Source: Cyclobacteriaceae bacterium (lineage in GTDB: Bacteria > Bacteroidota > Bacteroidia > Cytophagales > Cyclobacteriaceae). Taken from it: DNA of 64,000 nucleotides. Below are positions 43,674-53,442 of the stretch, in pieces; the stretch's first letter is position 1, and each line of letters begins with the position of its first letter. The stretch spans positions 1 to 64,000 of the forward strand of contig JAHEGY010000005.1 of the NCBI GenBank assembly GCA_024644875.1. Reading direction: 5' to 3'. The notes under the pieces were generated by a model that was not told the DNA's origin, ran no database searches, and saw nothing but the letters and a program-made list of their open reading frames with translations. The position numbers and the translations under genes are program-made.

Positions 43674-44243
43674 ATGGGTGTAAGTGGAATTATATTATCT
43701 GGAGGTAAAAGTACCCGGATGGGCCGGGATAAGGGATTGATCAAATTGAATGGCAAGCCCATGATCCAGCACGTTATCGACCACATTGAACCAATATGCG
43801 ATCAGCTCCTGATAAGCGCCAATGATAAATCCTATAAAGATTTTGGTTTTCCTGTTTATCATGATGAAATAGATGAGATCGGACCAGCTGGCGGAATACT
43901 TTCCTGTTTCAAGCATTCAAAGCATGAAAAGAACATCATTATCTCCTGTGATCTGCCTTTTGCTTCAACACAATTTATCCGGAAGTTACTTGACCTGTCA
44001 GGGGATTATGAAATTACCCTTCCAATGTCCGGCACACATTATCAACCATTATGCGCGGTTTATTCCAGGCAGGTATACCCGGTTTTCGAAAAAACCGTAA
44101 ACAAAGGGATCTTTTCTTTAAAATCCATTATCAAATCGTTCCGGATCCAGGTTATCAAGCCAGAGGATATCCAGGGATACGACCTGTCCAGAGAATTAAG
44201 GAATATAAATTCCCCGGATGATCTTAAAAAAATAAGGCAATAG
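43674..44243 (+). CDS. mobA: Molybdenum cofactor guanylyltransferase
   Basis: 189 residues from the ATG at 43674. MGVSGIILSGGKSTRMGRDK is the nucleotidyltransferase signature, ISCDLPFASTQFI the metal-binding motif, and LPMSGTHYQPLCAVYSR the C-terminal part. It converts Mo-molybdopterin to the bis-guanine dinucleotide cofactor needed by PsrA, which gives the location 6 kb away functional sense. A TTG start at 43644 is possible but gives an extension without homology. Confidence 0.9.
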   Translation: MGVSGIILSGGKSTRMGRDKGLIKLNGKPMIQHVIDHIEPICDQLLISANDKSYKDFGFPVYHDEIDEIGPAGGILSCFKHSKHEKNIIISCDLPFASTQFIRKLLDLSGDYEITLPMSGTHYQPLCAVYSRQVYPVFEKTVNKGIFSLKSIIKSFRIQVIKPEDIQGYDLSRELRNINSPDDLKKIRQ

Positions 44244-44244
44244 A

Positions 44245-45375
44245 TCAAACTTTCTTACCAAGAGCTGCCCTTCCAACGAAGTTCAAGGTTCCGATCAATC
44301 CCTCCTTCTCATACAAGATCTTTTTATACATATCCTTGGAATCTTTTGGCGGAGTAAATTCCTTGTCCTTTTTCAACAAGCTAATGGCCTTATTTTTACA
44401 TACCGGAATACAGAGCCCGCACCCAATGCAGCGATCATTATTGACTTCCATATGGCTGTTAACCCTGTCAATGGCTTCCATCTGACAGATATTCTGGCAA
44501 TCCTCACAAGCATCGCATTTTTCAGCCAATATATCGGCATAGAAATTGGAGTGGACAAATTCAGCTGGTTTCTCAAATTTTTTTGCTCCAGTCAGAATTC
44601 CACAACAGCAACCACAACAAAAACAAATAAATGAAGGATTCTGGTTATTTTCAGGTTGAATCACCATGCCTTCTTTTTTTGCTCTGGTCATCATCTTCAT
44701 CACCTCTTCCCGTTTTACCTGTCTTCCAACACCTCGTCTCACCATATGTTTTGCAGAATGTCCCAGCGTCAAACAGGCTTCCCGTACATCTGTTTGCTGA
44801 CACGGTGTTCCCATCTTATCTCTTGCCTGCCGGCAAACACAATTCATTACTGCAAAGGGTCCGGGAGATTTATTCACGATCTCCTTCATATTATCGTAAT
44901 TGCCAATATGAAATTCCGGATCGATTTTAACATTTACCGGAATGGTTCGCATCTGCTTTGTATCAGTGCTGACAATTTCATCAGCAAATGCTTCATCTTC
45001 ATAAGCAAAGAAATCTTCAGCAAGACCTTTAGTAACACGGTCAACCTGGAATTCAAACATCCCAATTGCCAAAGGGACACGGCCGTAAATCATTTCAGGG
45101 TCCTTACTGCTTTTCTTGGTGCTCAGTATCGATCCCTTTTTTGCCAGATTATTCAAATGGACTTTTAATTCCTCAAGGCTTATTTCGCCCTTTTTAAACC
45201 GCTTATGAATCTTTTCAGCAGATTCAGGCATCAGACTAAGGTTGACGGCCACCTTTGCTTCTTCTTCAGTAAAAAGATGCTTAAGCAGCCTTAATTCTAC
45301 ACCGGATTTGGTAGGGGGAAATCCTACAGGTGCTCTGTCGAAGTGTTTCTGGAGTTGGCGGTATATATCTTCCAT
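44245..45375 (-). CDS. Cys-rich 4Fe-4S protein with N-terminal winged-helix-like domain
   Basis: 376 residues. Residues about 30-90 look like a winged helix (EEEAKVAVNLSLMPESAEKI and LEELKVHLNNLAKKGSIL). Then come isolated cysteines (179, 181, 192, 201), a striking cluster CFCCGCCCGIL (251-258) and two ferredoxin motifs CDACEDCQNIC (287-297) and CIGCGLCIPVC (316-326), 18 Cys in all. No signal peptide. It resembles uncharacterised ferredoxin-like proteins of anaerobes and could sense or transfer electrons. Convergent with mobA. Confidence 0.8.
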   Translation of the reverse strand: MEDIYRQLQKHFDRAPVGFPPTKSGVELRLLKHLFTEEEAKVAVNLSLMPESAEKIHKRFKKGEISLEELKVHLNNLAKKGSILSTKKSSKDPEMIYGRVPLAIGMFEFQVDRVTKGLAEDFFAYEDEAFADEIVSTDTKQMRTIPVNVKIDPEFHIGNYDNMKEIVNKSPGPFAVMNCVCRQARDKMGTPCQQTDVREACLTLGHSAKHMVRRGVGRQVKREEVMKMMTRAKKEGMVIQPENNQNPSFICFCCGCCCGILTGAKKFEKPAEFVHSNFYADILAEKCDACEDCQNICQMEAIDRVNSHMEVNNDRCIGCGLCIPVCKNKAISLLKKDKEFTPPKDSKDMYKKILYEKEGLIGTLNFVGRAALGKKV

Positions 45376-45597
45376 GATGGCGTAATTTATTGAATATCAG
45401 GATGAAAACTCAAATTAATAAAAATATGATACATGAAAAATGATATTTATACATATATTTCCCTTTTTAGTTCCAATAGACCATCAGACAGTTTCGGGTC
45501 TATATATTTCGAGAAAATCCTTTAAATATTTTTTAGAAATTTAAAAATTGAATTGATTAGAATATTATTGCGCATGGAATCAATTAAAAATGAAAGT

Positions 45598-46536
45598 ATG
45601 AAAATAGTTTTTCTCGATAAAAGTACGGTTGGCAATGTCTCCAATCTTAAGATTCTTGAGGAATTTGGAGAAGTTGTTTATTATGCTGAGACCAAGCCGG
45701 AGCAAACCATTGATAGATCATCTAAGGCAGATATAATAATTACCAATAAGGTAGTAATAGACAGAAAGGTGATGGATGCCAATCCGGGGATTAAACTTAT
45801 CTGCATCGCAGCAACCGGCATGAACAATGTCGACCTCGAGTATGCTGCTGAAAAAGGCATTGCGGTCAGGAATGTAACCGGATATTCGACCCATTCTGTT
45901 ACTCAATCTACTTTTGCCATGTTATTTGCGCTGCTGAATTCCATACCTTATTATGACTTTTATGTTAAATCAGGATCCTATTCAAAAAGTCCTATTTTTA
46001 CCCATCATGGTCGCGAATTTGTTGAAATAAGAGGAAAAACCTTTGGAATTATAGGTCTGGGTGTAATTGGTCAGTCTGTTGCTAAAATAGCAGATGCTTT
46101 CGGATGCAGGGTAGTGTATTATTCCACCTCCGGGAATAACAAGAAACAAGCCTTTCCTTGCCTGGAACTCGATGAATTATTATCCACGTCTGACATTGTA
46201 TCCATTCATGCGCCATTGAACGAGAAAACCCATGATCTCATTGATCTCAGCAGTTTAAGGTCCATGAAACCGACTGCAGTATTGATCAATGCAGGACGTG
46301 GTAATATCGTCAATGAGCAAGATCTTGCATTTGCTATTGACAGCGGGATTATAGCCGGGGCCGCGCTTGATGTATTTGGAAGGGAACCTGTTCAGGCTGA
46401 TAATCCACTGTTAGGTGTTAAAAATAAGGAAAACCTAATTTTGGTGCCGCATATTGCCTGGGCGAGTAAAGAATCGAGAGAAATGCTGATAAAGGGCATC
46501 TATCAGAATATTGCTGAATTTGTCGAAGGGATATAA
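45598..46536 (+). CDS. D-2-hydroxyacid dehydrogenase (NAD-dependent)
   Basis: 312 residues from the ATG at 45598 (MKIVFLDKSTVG). Nucleotide motif GIIGLGVIGQSVAKIADAFG; catalytic Arg in NAGRGNIVNEQDL, Glu in DVFGREPV and His in PHIAWASKESRE form the standard triad. Substrate among glycerate, pyruvate, glyoxylate and similar cannot be told. A TTG 15 codons upstream (45553) extends the frame but adds an unrelated segment. Confidence 0.92.
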   Translation: MKIVFLDKSTVGNVSNLKILEEFGEVVYYAETKPEQTIDRSSKADIIITNKVVIDRKVMDANPGIKLICIAATGMNNVDLEYAAEKGIAVRNVTGYSTHSVTQSTFAMLFALLNSIPYYDFYVKSGSYSKSPIFTHHGREFVEIRGKTFGIIGLGVIGQSVAKIADAFGCRVVYYSTSGNNKKQAFPCLELDELLSTSDIVSIHAPLNEKTHDLIDLSSLRSMKPTAVLINAGRGNIVNEQDLAFAIDSGIIAGAALDVFGREPVQADNPLLGVKNKENLILVPHIAWASKESREMLIKGIYQNIAEFVEGI

Positions 46537-46542
46537 GAGGTT

Positions 46543-47613
46543 TTACTCAATGATCTCGTCCTGAAGGGCTTCTTCCTTAATTCCTTTATCCAGCGAAAAG
46601 GTAAAAGAGGAGCCCGCTCCCATCTGACTTTCAACATGGATGCGTTTATTATGTGCTTCCAGTATATGCTTTACGATCGCCAACCCAAGGCCTATCCCTC
46701 CCCTGTCTTTGGCTCTGCTTTTTTCAACCCTGTAAAACCGCTCAAATATCCTGTAAAGATCTTCACGGGGTATCCCTACCCCATTATCTTTGACTTCGAT
46801 ATTGATCAGATCATTATCCTCTTTAATGGTTACCACAATCTCACTTTTTTCCTCTTTGGTATAATTGATGGCATTCAGGACAAGATTCAAAAAAACCTGA
46901 AATATTTTCTGCTTATCAGCATGCACATACACATCCTCCTGTGAGTCTTCACCAAATCGCAGTTTTAATGATTTTTTATCAGCTTTATTCTCCAGTTGAT
47001 CAAACACTTCATTCACAAGATGATAGACATTAAAATGTGTATATGACATTTTAATAGTGCCAGTTTCCATTTGTGAGATGACCAACAGGTCCTGAACGAG
47101 TTTATCAAGTCTTGAGAGGCTTTTACCTGCTTTTTTCAGGAACCTGTTCCTTACATTTTTGTCACTGATCGCACCATCCAATAGGGTATGTATGAATCCC
47201 TGAGCAGCAAATAAAGGTGTTTTCAATTCATGTGACACATCTGCCAGAAATTCCTTCCGGTAAGATTCCATTTTCTTGAGTTCCTTGATCTCCTGCTCCT
47301 TTAATTTTGCATATCGAGATATCTCCTTGCTTAATTTCTTAAAAGGATTATTTGGGCTATCCACTTCTTCTATGGAAAAACTAAGATCCTCATCTGTGAT
47401 CTTTTCTAGAAGTTGGTTAATACGCTTGATCTCATCAAAAATAAAATACCGATATGTCAGGTAGATTGTAAGATAAGCAATAGAAAAGGAGATTAAACCA
47501 GCAACGATCAGGGCTAACAGGGGAACCTCTTCAAATAAGGTCAGAAAGGCAACGGTAACGAAGGATATCGATATACCCAAAAGTAAAGCTACAGCCCTGG
47601 AGCTCGAGAACAT
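46543..47613 (-). CDS. PhoR-like sensor histidine kinase
   Basis: 356 residues. Two adjacent N-terminal helices with almost no periplasmic loop, a HAMP/linker helix, HisKA with phospho-accepting His in DVSHELKTPLFAAQGF, and HATPase with N-box VFLNLVLNAINYTKEE, G1 VKDNGVGIP, F-box FYRVEKSRAKDRGG and G2 GIGLGLAIVKHI. The short extracytoplasmic part implies that it senses a membrane or partner signal. It follows its response regulator by 2 nt. Confidence 0.92.
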   Translation of the reverse strand: MFSSSRAVALLLGISISFVTVAFLTLFEEVPLLALIVAGLISFSIAYLTIYLTYRYFIFDEIKRINQLLEKITDEDLSFSIEEVDSPNNPFKKLSKEISRYAKLKEQEIKELKKMESYRKEFLADVSHELKTPLFAAQGFIHTLLDGAISDKNVRNRFLKKAGKSLSRLDKLVQDLLVISQMETGTIKMSYTHFNVYHLVNEVFDQLENKADKKSLKLRFGEDSQEDVYVHADKQKIFQVFLNLVLNAINYTKEEKSEIVVTIKEDNDLINIEVKDNGVGIPREDLYRIFERFYRVEKSRAKDRGGIGLGLAIVKHILEAHNKRIHVESQMGAGSSFTFSLDKGIKEEALQDEIIE

Positions 47614-47615
47614 TA

Positions 47616-48305
47616 TCAGTTAGTTTCAAACTTATATCCTACACCCTTTAGGGTTGAAATATACCCCTCACCGATCTTTTCACGAACCTTACGAATGTGA
47701 ACATCTACTGTTCTTGCCAATACATATACATCCGAACCCCATATATTTTGAAGCAATTCGTCTCTTGTATGTACCTTGTTCGGATTTTGAGCAAGATAAA
47801 AAAGTAATTCAAATTCTTTTTTCGGCAGGGTGATATTCTTATCTCTCTGGGTAACCGTATAACTGGATTTATCAATTACCAGATCTTTGACCTTAATGGT
47901 CGATTTCTGGACTTTATCTGATCTTTTTCTTCTGAAGAGGGCAGTTATCCGACTCATTAATGCCCTTGGTTTTATGGGTTTGACGATATAGTCATCTGCT
48001 CCCACATCAAAGGCCGCGATCTCAGAATATTCTTCTGCACGGGCTGTAAGAAAAAGGATATAGGAATGCTGAAGGTCTGGTATTTCTCTGAGCTGACGAC
48101 AAGTCTCCACACCATCCTGGTTAGGCATCATTATATCCAACACAACCAGGTCAGGAATGTATGATTTTGCGATATCCACAGCCTTCATACCATTGGATGC
48201 TGTTTTAACATCAAATCCCTCTTTTTGAAGGTTATATTTTAATAATTCGAGAATATCTTCCTCATCATCTACTACCAATACCTTATACCCTCCTTTGGAG
48301 CTCAT
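47616..48305 (-). CDS. PhoB/OmpR-family response regulator
   Basis: 229 residues. Receiver domain with acidic pocket VLVVDDEEDILE, phospho-accepting Asp in PDLVVLDIMMPNQDG and Lys in DYIVKPIKPRA. A C-terminal winged helix of the OmpR class follows, with KEFELLFYLAQNPNKVHTRD and TVDVHIRKVREKIG. Gene order regulator-kinase with 2-nt spacing marks a two-component operon; the target genes are not visible. Confidence 0.94.
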   Translation of the reverse strand: MSSKGGYKVLVVDDEEDILELLKYNLQKEGFDVKTASNGMKAVDIAKSYIPDLVVLDIMMPNQDGVETCRQLREIPDLQHSYILFLTARAEEYSEIAAFDVGADDYIVKPIKPRALMSRITALFRRKRSDKVQKSTIKVKDLVIDKSSYTVTQRDKNITLPKKEFELLFYLAQNPNKVHTRDELLQNIWGSDVYVLARTVDVHIRKVREKIGEGYISTLKGVGYKFETN

Positions 48306-48415
48306 AATACGGAGTTATTGTTGAAAAGCTAAATTTATACAGAAATGCAATCTTTAAAAATAAACAATTAAAATTTAATAAAAACTTAATGTTGGAATTG
48401 AAAATTTCTTAATAT

Positions 48416-49444
48416 CTACCGTCCAAATTGAGTTTTAAGATCCACGATATATTCTGCCAGGCTACCATTATATTCATTCCGTAAAGTTTCCTCAAAACCA
48501 ACTTGCCCTCCCCTGTAGCGAAGATATGACATAAAAAATGTATTATCCGGCGTAAAATCATTGAAGAAATCCTTGTATGCTTTATTGTGAAATGGCAATT
48601 CCCGTGAACCTGCCATAAATTCTTCAATAGTTTTATGCTTCAATTCCAGTTTAGTTTCATGACTTATTTCTGAAGGAAATGAATTGTATAGACTATCCAA
48701 TCTGTCAGTGCCTTCCAATACATAAGCCGTGAAAATTTTTTGGTCTTTTATCCTGATATTAAAAGATTCAAGTTCAGAAGATAAATTACCATATCTATCT
48801 GACAAAAAGAGCCTGGCACCTTCATTCCCAATAAAAGTGGCCAGGTTTTCGTTGAATTCCAGACTATCTTTAAGAAATATGGTGCCGTGTGTTAACTCGT
48901 GAATAATCAGGTCAGCCAATGACCCCACATTCCTATCCAGCATGTTAGAAAGGATTGGATCTTTGAGAATGCCAAGGGTTGACCAGCCTCCGGCCGTGCG
49001 GATATTTGCATCGTATCCTTTTTTACGAAATTTATCCCTTTCTTTTTCAGCCATATCATATCTGAAAAACCCTTTGTAAGAAAAGCTGCCCAGAAACGGG
49101 AATCCCCATTTGTACGCTTCCAACTCAAAGGGTTTACAGGCTGATACCACCCACATAAGATCCTTTCCTTGTTGATCGTAAAACGTTGTATAGTTTTTTG
49201 CTCCTTTTAATCCTAATTCTTCAATCGCATACCTTTTTACATCCTCAATTACTTTCAACTTGGTTTTGAGTGAATCCGGGAAAGCGGGATCTTCCATAAT
49301 TTCCTGAACCGGTTTTGCATCGATTATAATTTTCAGCTGACCTTTGGCCTGAACATAGCCATAATATACCAGCTCATGTTTAATCACAATCAAGATAACC
49401 ATAAGCAGGGAGATTGTATACAGTAATATCCTACCCCAGCTCAC
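48416..49444 (-). CDS. DUF2265-type putative aminopeptidase (zinc metallopeptidase)
   Basis: 342 residues. An N-terminal membrane anchor (ILLYTISLLMVILIVI) is followed by a peptidase domain with the zinc motif IIHELTHGTIFLKDSLEFNE (HExxH). FNENLATFIGNEGARLFL supplies the downstream metal Glu. Matches the putative aminopeptidase family PF10023. Activity is unverified. Its ATG overlaps the stop of the outer-membrane gene upstream by 4 bp. Confidence 0.82.
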   Translation of the reverse strand: MSWGRILLYTISLLMVILIVIKHELVYYGYVQAKGQLKIIIDAKPVQEIMEDPAFPDSLKTKLKVIEDVKRYAIEELGLKGAKNYTTFYDQQGKDLMWVVSACKPFELEAYKWGFPFLGSFSYKGFFRYDMAEKERDKFRKKGYDANIRTAGGWSTLGILKDPILSNMLDRNVGSLADLIIHELTHGTIFLKDSLEFNENLATFIGNEGARLFLSDRYGNLSSELESFNIRIKDQKIFTAYVLEGTDRLDSLYNSFPSEISHETKLELKHKTIEEFMAGSRELPFHNKAYKDFFNDFTPDNTFFMSYLRYRGGQVGFEETLRNEYNGSLAEYIVDLKTQFGR

Positions 49445-50583
49445 TTTCGTTTTCCTTTATTAAGCAAAAAATCAGTATTATATCTCAGAAAAAGCACCTC
49501 CATATGGTCAAGGTTACTATTGCCGAGATCATAAACCGGTTCAAAACGAAAAGCAAGTGACAAACCGCCTTTGAATTCCTGTTCATACATGATCCTTAAG
49601 AACAATAATTCCCTGTCTTCTTCCGTATAACCACTGCTTGAATAATCCCACGCAACAGATTGATATATGGGAGTCCCCTGCGGAGCTATAAATCTGTGAC
49701 CATTCCAGTAGGAAAGCATTAGTTCAAAACCTTTATATATTCCTGATACATTTGCAAAAAAACCCTGTCCCTGCCCGTAAGGAAAATCTAATGGTTCGTC
49801 CCCGGTAAAATAATCTGCATAATAATTATCAGTGCGGATCTCATCCAACCATGTTATGCTATTCATAGGAAATATCAGACTAAATCCCAGGGCGGCATTG
49901 AAGTAAGTAATAGCCGGATTTGGATTGGTATCGATCTCGCCACCCACATGATTGGCCAGAAATTGAACCGGCAATTCAAGTTTAAAATTTCTGGAGTCAT
50001 ATAGCAGGTAATTAAAAGATAGCCCCACATTAAATTCTTCCTGTTCAGGATCCCCGAAACGTATCATATTCACCCAGTCAAGCCAGACATCTAAAAATAG
50101 CCTGTCGCTGGTCCATTTGAACTGGAAGCCATCTTCTATCCTGCGGTTAACAACCCTCTGGAGATAGTATAGGGGTTCGATCAGTCTATGAGATGCTGCA
50201 CCCTCGATCGATCCGAACAGGAATGCAAAATTCTTTTTTTTATATTTAATGGTTAGTATTGGTCGAATATCTGTAAAAGAACTATCCCCGAAGTCCTTCA
50301 TGAAAAACCCCCCAACATCAAGACGGATCCGGCCAGAGGGGTAGTAGCTGAAATAAGGTTTAAACTGGTAACCAAATAAAGTATAACCCGCTGCTATATC
50401 GGTAGCATATTCATTATTCCAGAAATATCCTGAAATATCCAGTCCAAATTTGATAGCCCCGGAATCCATTTCCTGGATCTGGTAATGATCAGAAAATATA
50501 GTGTTGTCAAGTTGCCCGAATGTGTACAAAAATGCACACTGACATATCGAATAAAAAAGGACAAAAGACTTCTTCATTTTCAT
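49441..50583 (-). CDS. Outer-membrane beta-barrel protein, function unknown
   Basis: 380 residues. Signal peptide KKSFVLFYSICQCAFLYTFG, then many amphipathic strands rich in aromatic residues (FKPYFSYYPSGRIRLDVGGF and LKLELPVQFLA-like). The last strand is near FLRYNTDFLLNK. No recognised catalytic motif. It looks like an exported barrel of the phylum-specific kind. Translationally coupled to the aminopeptidase, so the two may act together at the envelope. Confidence 0.7.
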   Translation of the reverse strand: MKMKKSFVLFYSICQCAFLYTFGQLDNTIFSDHYQIQEMDSGAIKFGLDISGYFWNNEYATDIAAGYTLFGYQFKPYFSYYPSGRIRLDVGGFFMKDFGDSSFTDIRPILTIKYKKKNFAFLFGSIEGAASHRLIEPLYYLQRVVNRRIEDGFQFKWTSDRLFLDVWLDWVNMIRFGDPEQEEFNVGLSFNYLLYDSRNFKLELPVQFLANHVGGEIDTNPNPAITYFNAALGFSLIFPMNSITWLDEIRTDNYYADYFTGDEPLDFPYGQGQGFFANVSGIYKGFELMLSYWNGHRFIAPQGTPIYQSVAWDYSSSGYTEEDRELLFLRIMYEQEFKGGLSLAFRFEPVYDLGNSNLDHMEVLFLRYNTDFLLNKGKRK

Positions 50584-50712
50584 TTCTCAGGCAATATAAA
50601 CCCTTCTACTAAAATTTAAAATCTTTTACTTTGTTTGTACAATTTAATTGTTGCTAATTCTGATCAATAATTGTACTTTCACATCTTTAACCATTTTACT
50701 ACTGTTAAAATT

Positions 50713-51726
50713 ATGAGTGATCAAGAACAAAAATTAAAAGCCCTTCAACTCACTATCGACAAGCTCGATAAAACTTATGGGAAGGGGACAATCATGAAGC
50801 TCAGCGATGATCAGGTAATGAATGTCCCTGCTATTTCAACCGGCTCCCTGGGTTTGGACATCGCTCTTGGTATCGGGGGTATACCCCGGGGTCGAATTAC
50901 CGAGATCTATGGTCCCGAATCCTCAGGGAAAACAACTCTGGCTATGCATTGCATTGCAGAGGCACAGAAAAAGGGCGGTATAGCCGCCTTCATCGACGCT
51001 GAACATGCCTTTGACAAACTTTATGCAGAAAAATTAGGTATCGATACCGAAAACCTTTTGATTTCTCAACCGGATAACGGAGAGCAGGCCCTTGAAATTA
51101 CGGAACATCTGATTCGTTCCGGAGCTATAGATATCATCGTTATCGACTCAGTGGCTGCCCTGGTACCCAGGGGGGAACTTGAGGGTGAGATGGGAGACAG
51201 CAAAATGGGATTGCAGGCCCGCTTAATGTCCCAGGCCCTGAGAAAACTGACAGGCACGATCAGCAAGACGAAGTGTTCATGTGTATTTATTAACCAGTTG
51301 AGAGAAAAGATCGGCGTTATGTTTGGAAATCCGGAAACAACAACCGGAGGCAATGCCTTGAAGTTCTACTCTTCAGTTCGGCTGGATATTCGAAGAATAG
51401 GGCAAATCAAGGAAAGTGCGGATAGTATCCTTGGAAACCGGACCAGGGTCAAAGTAGTCAAGAACAAAGTAGCCCCGCCTTTCAAGGTCGTTGAATTTGA
51501 CATCATGTATGGTGAAGGGATCTCAAAAGTTGGGGAGGTCATCGATCTTGGTGTTGAACTCAATGTGATCCAGAAATCAGGATCGTGGTTCTCCTATTTG
51601 GACAACAAACTGGGTCAGGGAAGGGATTCTGTAAAAGCCCTGCTTTCAGATAATCCGGAACTTCTTGATGAACTGGAATTAAAGATCAAAGGAAAACTTG
51701 ACGGTGAACCTGAAGAGGAGAACTGA
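50713..51726 (+). CDS. recA: Recombinase RecA
   Basis: 337 residues from the ATG at 50713 ([20 protein letters not shown]). Walker [12 protein letters not shown], the [13 protein letters not shown] motif, Walker [22 protein letters not shown] and [14 protein letters not shown] (loop L2 region) are all present, with the usual short acidic C-terminus. It drives strand exchange and DNA repair. An in-frame ATG at 50671 is upstream of the normal start. A terminator follows at 51767. Confidence 0.98.
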   Translation: MSDQEQKLKALQLTIDKLDKTYGKGTIMKLSDDQVMNVPAISTGSLGLDIALGIGGIPRGRITEIYGPESSGKTTLAMHCIAEAQKKGGIAAFIDAEHAFDKLYAEKLGIDTENLLISQPDNGEQALEITEHLIRSGAIDIIVIDSVAALVPRGELEGEMGDSKMGLQARLMSQALRKLTGTISKTKCSCVFINQLREKIGVMFGNPETTTGGNALKFYSSVRLDIRRIGQIKESADSILGNRTRVKVVKNKVAPPFKVVEFDIMYGEGISKVGEVIDLGVELNVIQKSGSWFSYLDNKLGQGRDSVKALLSDNPELLDELELKIKGKLDGEPEEEN

Positions 51727-51766
51727 TCTTTTCTGAAAAAGGATTTACCTATCCAATGAATTTTGT

Positions 51767-51799
51767 ATGGTCCTGCCAATGCGGGACCATTTTTGTTTT
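51767..51799 (+). terminator. Rho-independent terminator after recA
   Basis: A 10-bp stem (51767-51776 with 51781-51790, one G-U pair) with a CAAT loop is followed by a T-rich tract. It lies 40 nt past the recA stop. Confidence 0.85.
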
Positions 51800-52059
51800 C
51801 TTCTTTAGTAATTCCTACTCAATCTATAACACTATGTATACTTCCAATTATTTATCAGGAGATATCATGTGCTAACAATTATTCGAGGAGGATCATATTA
51901 TTTTAAGTAAGAATCAAACGACTGTTAGCCTATGGATTAATAATCTTTATACCTGACGGGGGAGAAACAATTCTCATCACGATCTAATAAGGACGAAAAG
52001 TATCCTTGTTAGAGGGTCTCTAAAAACCAAAATATAGAATATAAACTGAAACGGGAAAT
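51800..52059. other. Non-coding spacer between recA terminator and ABC permease
   Basis: No plausible gene or promoter was found on either strand. A 7-bp inverted repeat GCTAACA/TGTTAGC (51871-51877 and 51923-51929) separated by 45 nt is the only structure seen. The region faces the 3' end of the permease gene, so no promoter is required here. Confidence 0.4.
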
Positions 52060-53313
52060 TTAACTGGTCCGTATCGCGATAACCGGATCAAGACGGGCCG
52101 CTAAAGCTGCCGGGACAATACCTGAGACCATACCTATAATACTAGACACACCCAGTCCCAGTATAATATTTTTGACACTCAGTACCAGTTCCAGTGAGCC
52201 TGTTGGAACCAGGATTGTGATGAGGTAGACCAGGAAGAGTCCGATACCACCACCGAGTAAACTTAAGAATATGGCTTCGAATAGAAATTGAAACAGGATG
52301 AAATAGTTTTTAGCCCCTAGAGACTTCTGAATGCCTATGATATGGGTCCTTTCTTTAACAGAGACAAACATGATATTGGCTATTCCAAATCCTCCTACCA
52401 GGATTGAAAAGCTACCGATCACCCAGCCGGCAATACCTATCACGTCAAATGTTGCACTAATGATATTTGCAAAGGCTTCCGGACGGTTTAGGGCAAAATT
52501 ATCTTCCTGAATGGGCCTGAGTCCACGCCGGCTGCGCATATAACCCCGTATTTCATTTTCCAGCTTTACAAGGCCGACATCATCGTCCCTACCCTTAACC
52601 GAGATGACAGATTCAATTCCCCATCTTCGACCACTGTAATACAATTTTTTAAAGCCAGTATATGGGATTATGCAAAAGTCATCATTACTTGGCGCATCGA
52701 TCAGGTTCTCTCCCTGTCGTTTCATTACGCCGATCACCGTAAATTTCAATCCTTTGATACTGATCTGTTTTCCGACAGGGTCCTTATCACCAAATACACC
52801 TGAAGCAATTTCTGCTCCCAGAATAGCAACATTATTCCCGAAATTTACTTCAGAGGGAGAGAAATATCTTCCCTTTTCAATAGGTGTTTCATAAACATCG
52901 CTATACCCATAGGTCACTCCAAAAAGCGCCGTACCTCCAATGCTGTTGTTCTCATGCTTAATAACCACATTCCCCCGTACTGCAAATAAGCAGATGCCAT
53001 TCTCCAGGGTTAGATTATCCTGGAGAAACTCGAATTCCTCAAAACTGGCCTGAGGTCTTTTATAATATTCCCACCATGCATAATTGTTAGAAAATATCCA
53101 GGGAAATTTTTCCACACGGATCACTTTGTCACCTATAAACGCGAGGCTGGCCTTCAAACTGCTTTCCAGGGAATCTACAACGGTGAGTACTCCGATAATT
53201 GCAAATATTCCAATGGTAACACCAAGTAATGAGAGTATTGTACGCATGAGATTTACCCGTAATTCATTGACGGCAAACCTGAAACTCTCAAATAATAATC
53301 TAACAAACAGCAT
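52060..53313 (-). CDS. MacB-like ABC transporter permease
   Basis: 417 residues. First helix in LMRTILSLLGVTIGIFAIIG, a long periplasmic MacB_PCD core domain (about 45-270), then three helices of the FtsX-like module (GSFSILVGGFGIANIMFVSV, LLGGGIGLFLVYLI and GMVSGIVPAALAARLDPVIA). The typical NIMFVSVKERTHIIGIQKSL coupling helix contacts the ATPase. No ATPase gene is adjacent, so its partner is elsewhere. The substrate is unknown. Confidence 0.9.
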   Translation of the reverse strand: MLFVRLLFESFRFAVNELRVNLMRTILSLLGVTIGIFAIIGVLTVVDSLESSLKASLAFIGDKVIRVEKFPWIFSNNYAWWEYYKRPQASFEEFEFLQDNLTLENGICLFAVRGNVVIKHENNSIGGTALFGVTYGYSDVYETPIEKGRYFSPSEVNFGNNVAILGAEIASGVFGDKDPVGKQISIKGLKFTVIGVMKRQGENLIDAPSNDDFCIIPYTGFKKLYYSGRRWGIESVISVKGRDDDVGLVKLENEIRGYMRSRRGLRPIQEDNFALNRPEAFANIISATFDVIGIAGWVIGSFSILVGGFGIANIMFVSVKERTHIIGIQKSLGAKNYFILFQFLFEAIFLSLLGGGIGLFLVYLITILVPTGSLELVLSVKNIILGLGVSSIIGMVSGIVPAALAARLDPVIAIRTS

Positions 53314-53384
53314 GCTTGAGTTAATATTTATATAATTATATCAACAATTGTTAAATTCAACAATATATATTCATTCAAATTATA

Positions 53385-53392
53385 TATTTTTG
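53385..53392 (+). promoter_or_regulatory. -7 promoter box (TATTTTTG) for queA
   Basis: TATTTTTG fits TAnnTTTG and lies 50 nt before the ATG at 53443. No distinct -33 element. Confidence 0.45.
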
Positions 53393-53442
53393 CAAACCCA
53401 TAAAAAATGGATAAAATATAATTTCTCGCTGTAATAATAAAC

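Noticed and set aside
51871-51929. 7-bp inverted repeat GCTAACA/TGTTAGC as terminal repeats of a small mobile element
   Set aside because: Too short, only 59 bp apart in total, no target-site duplication and no coding content.
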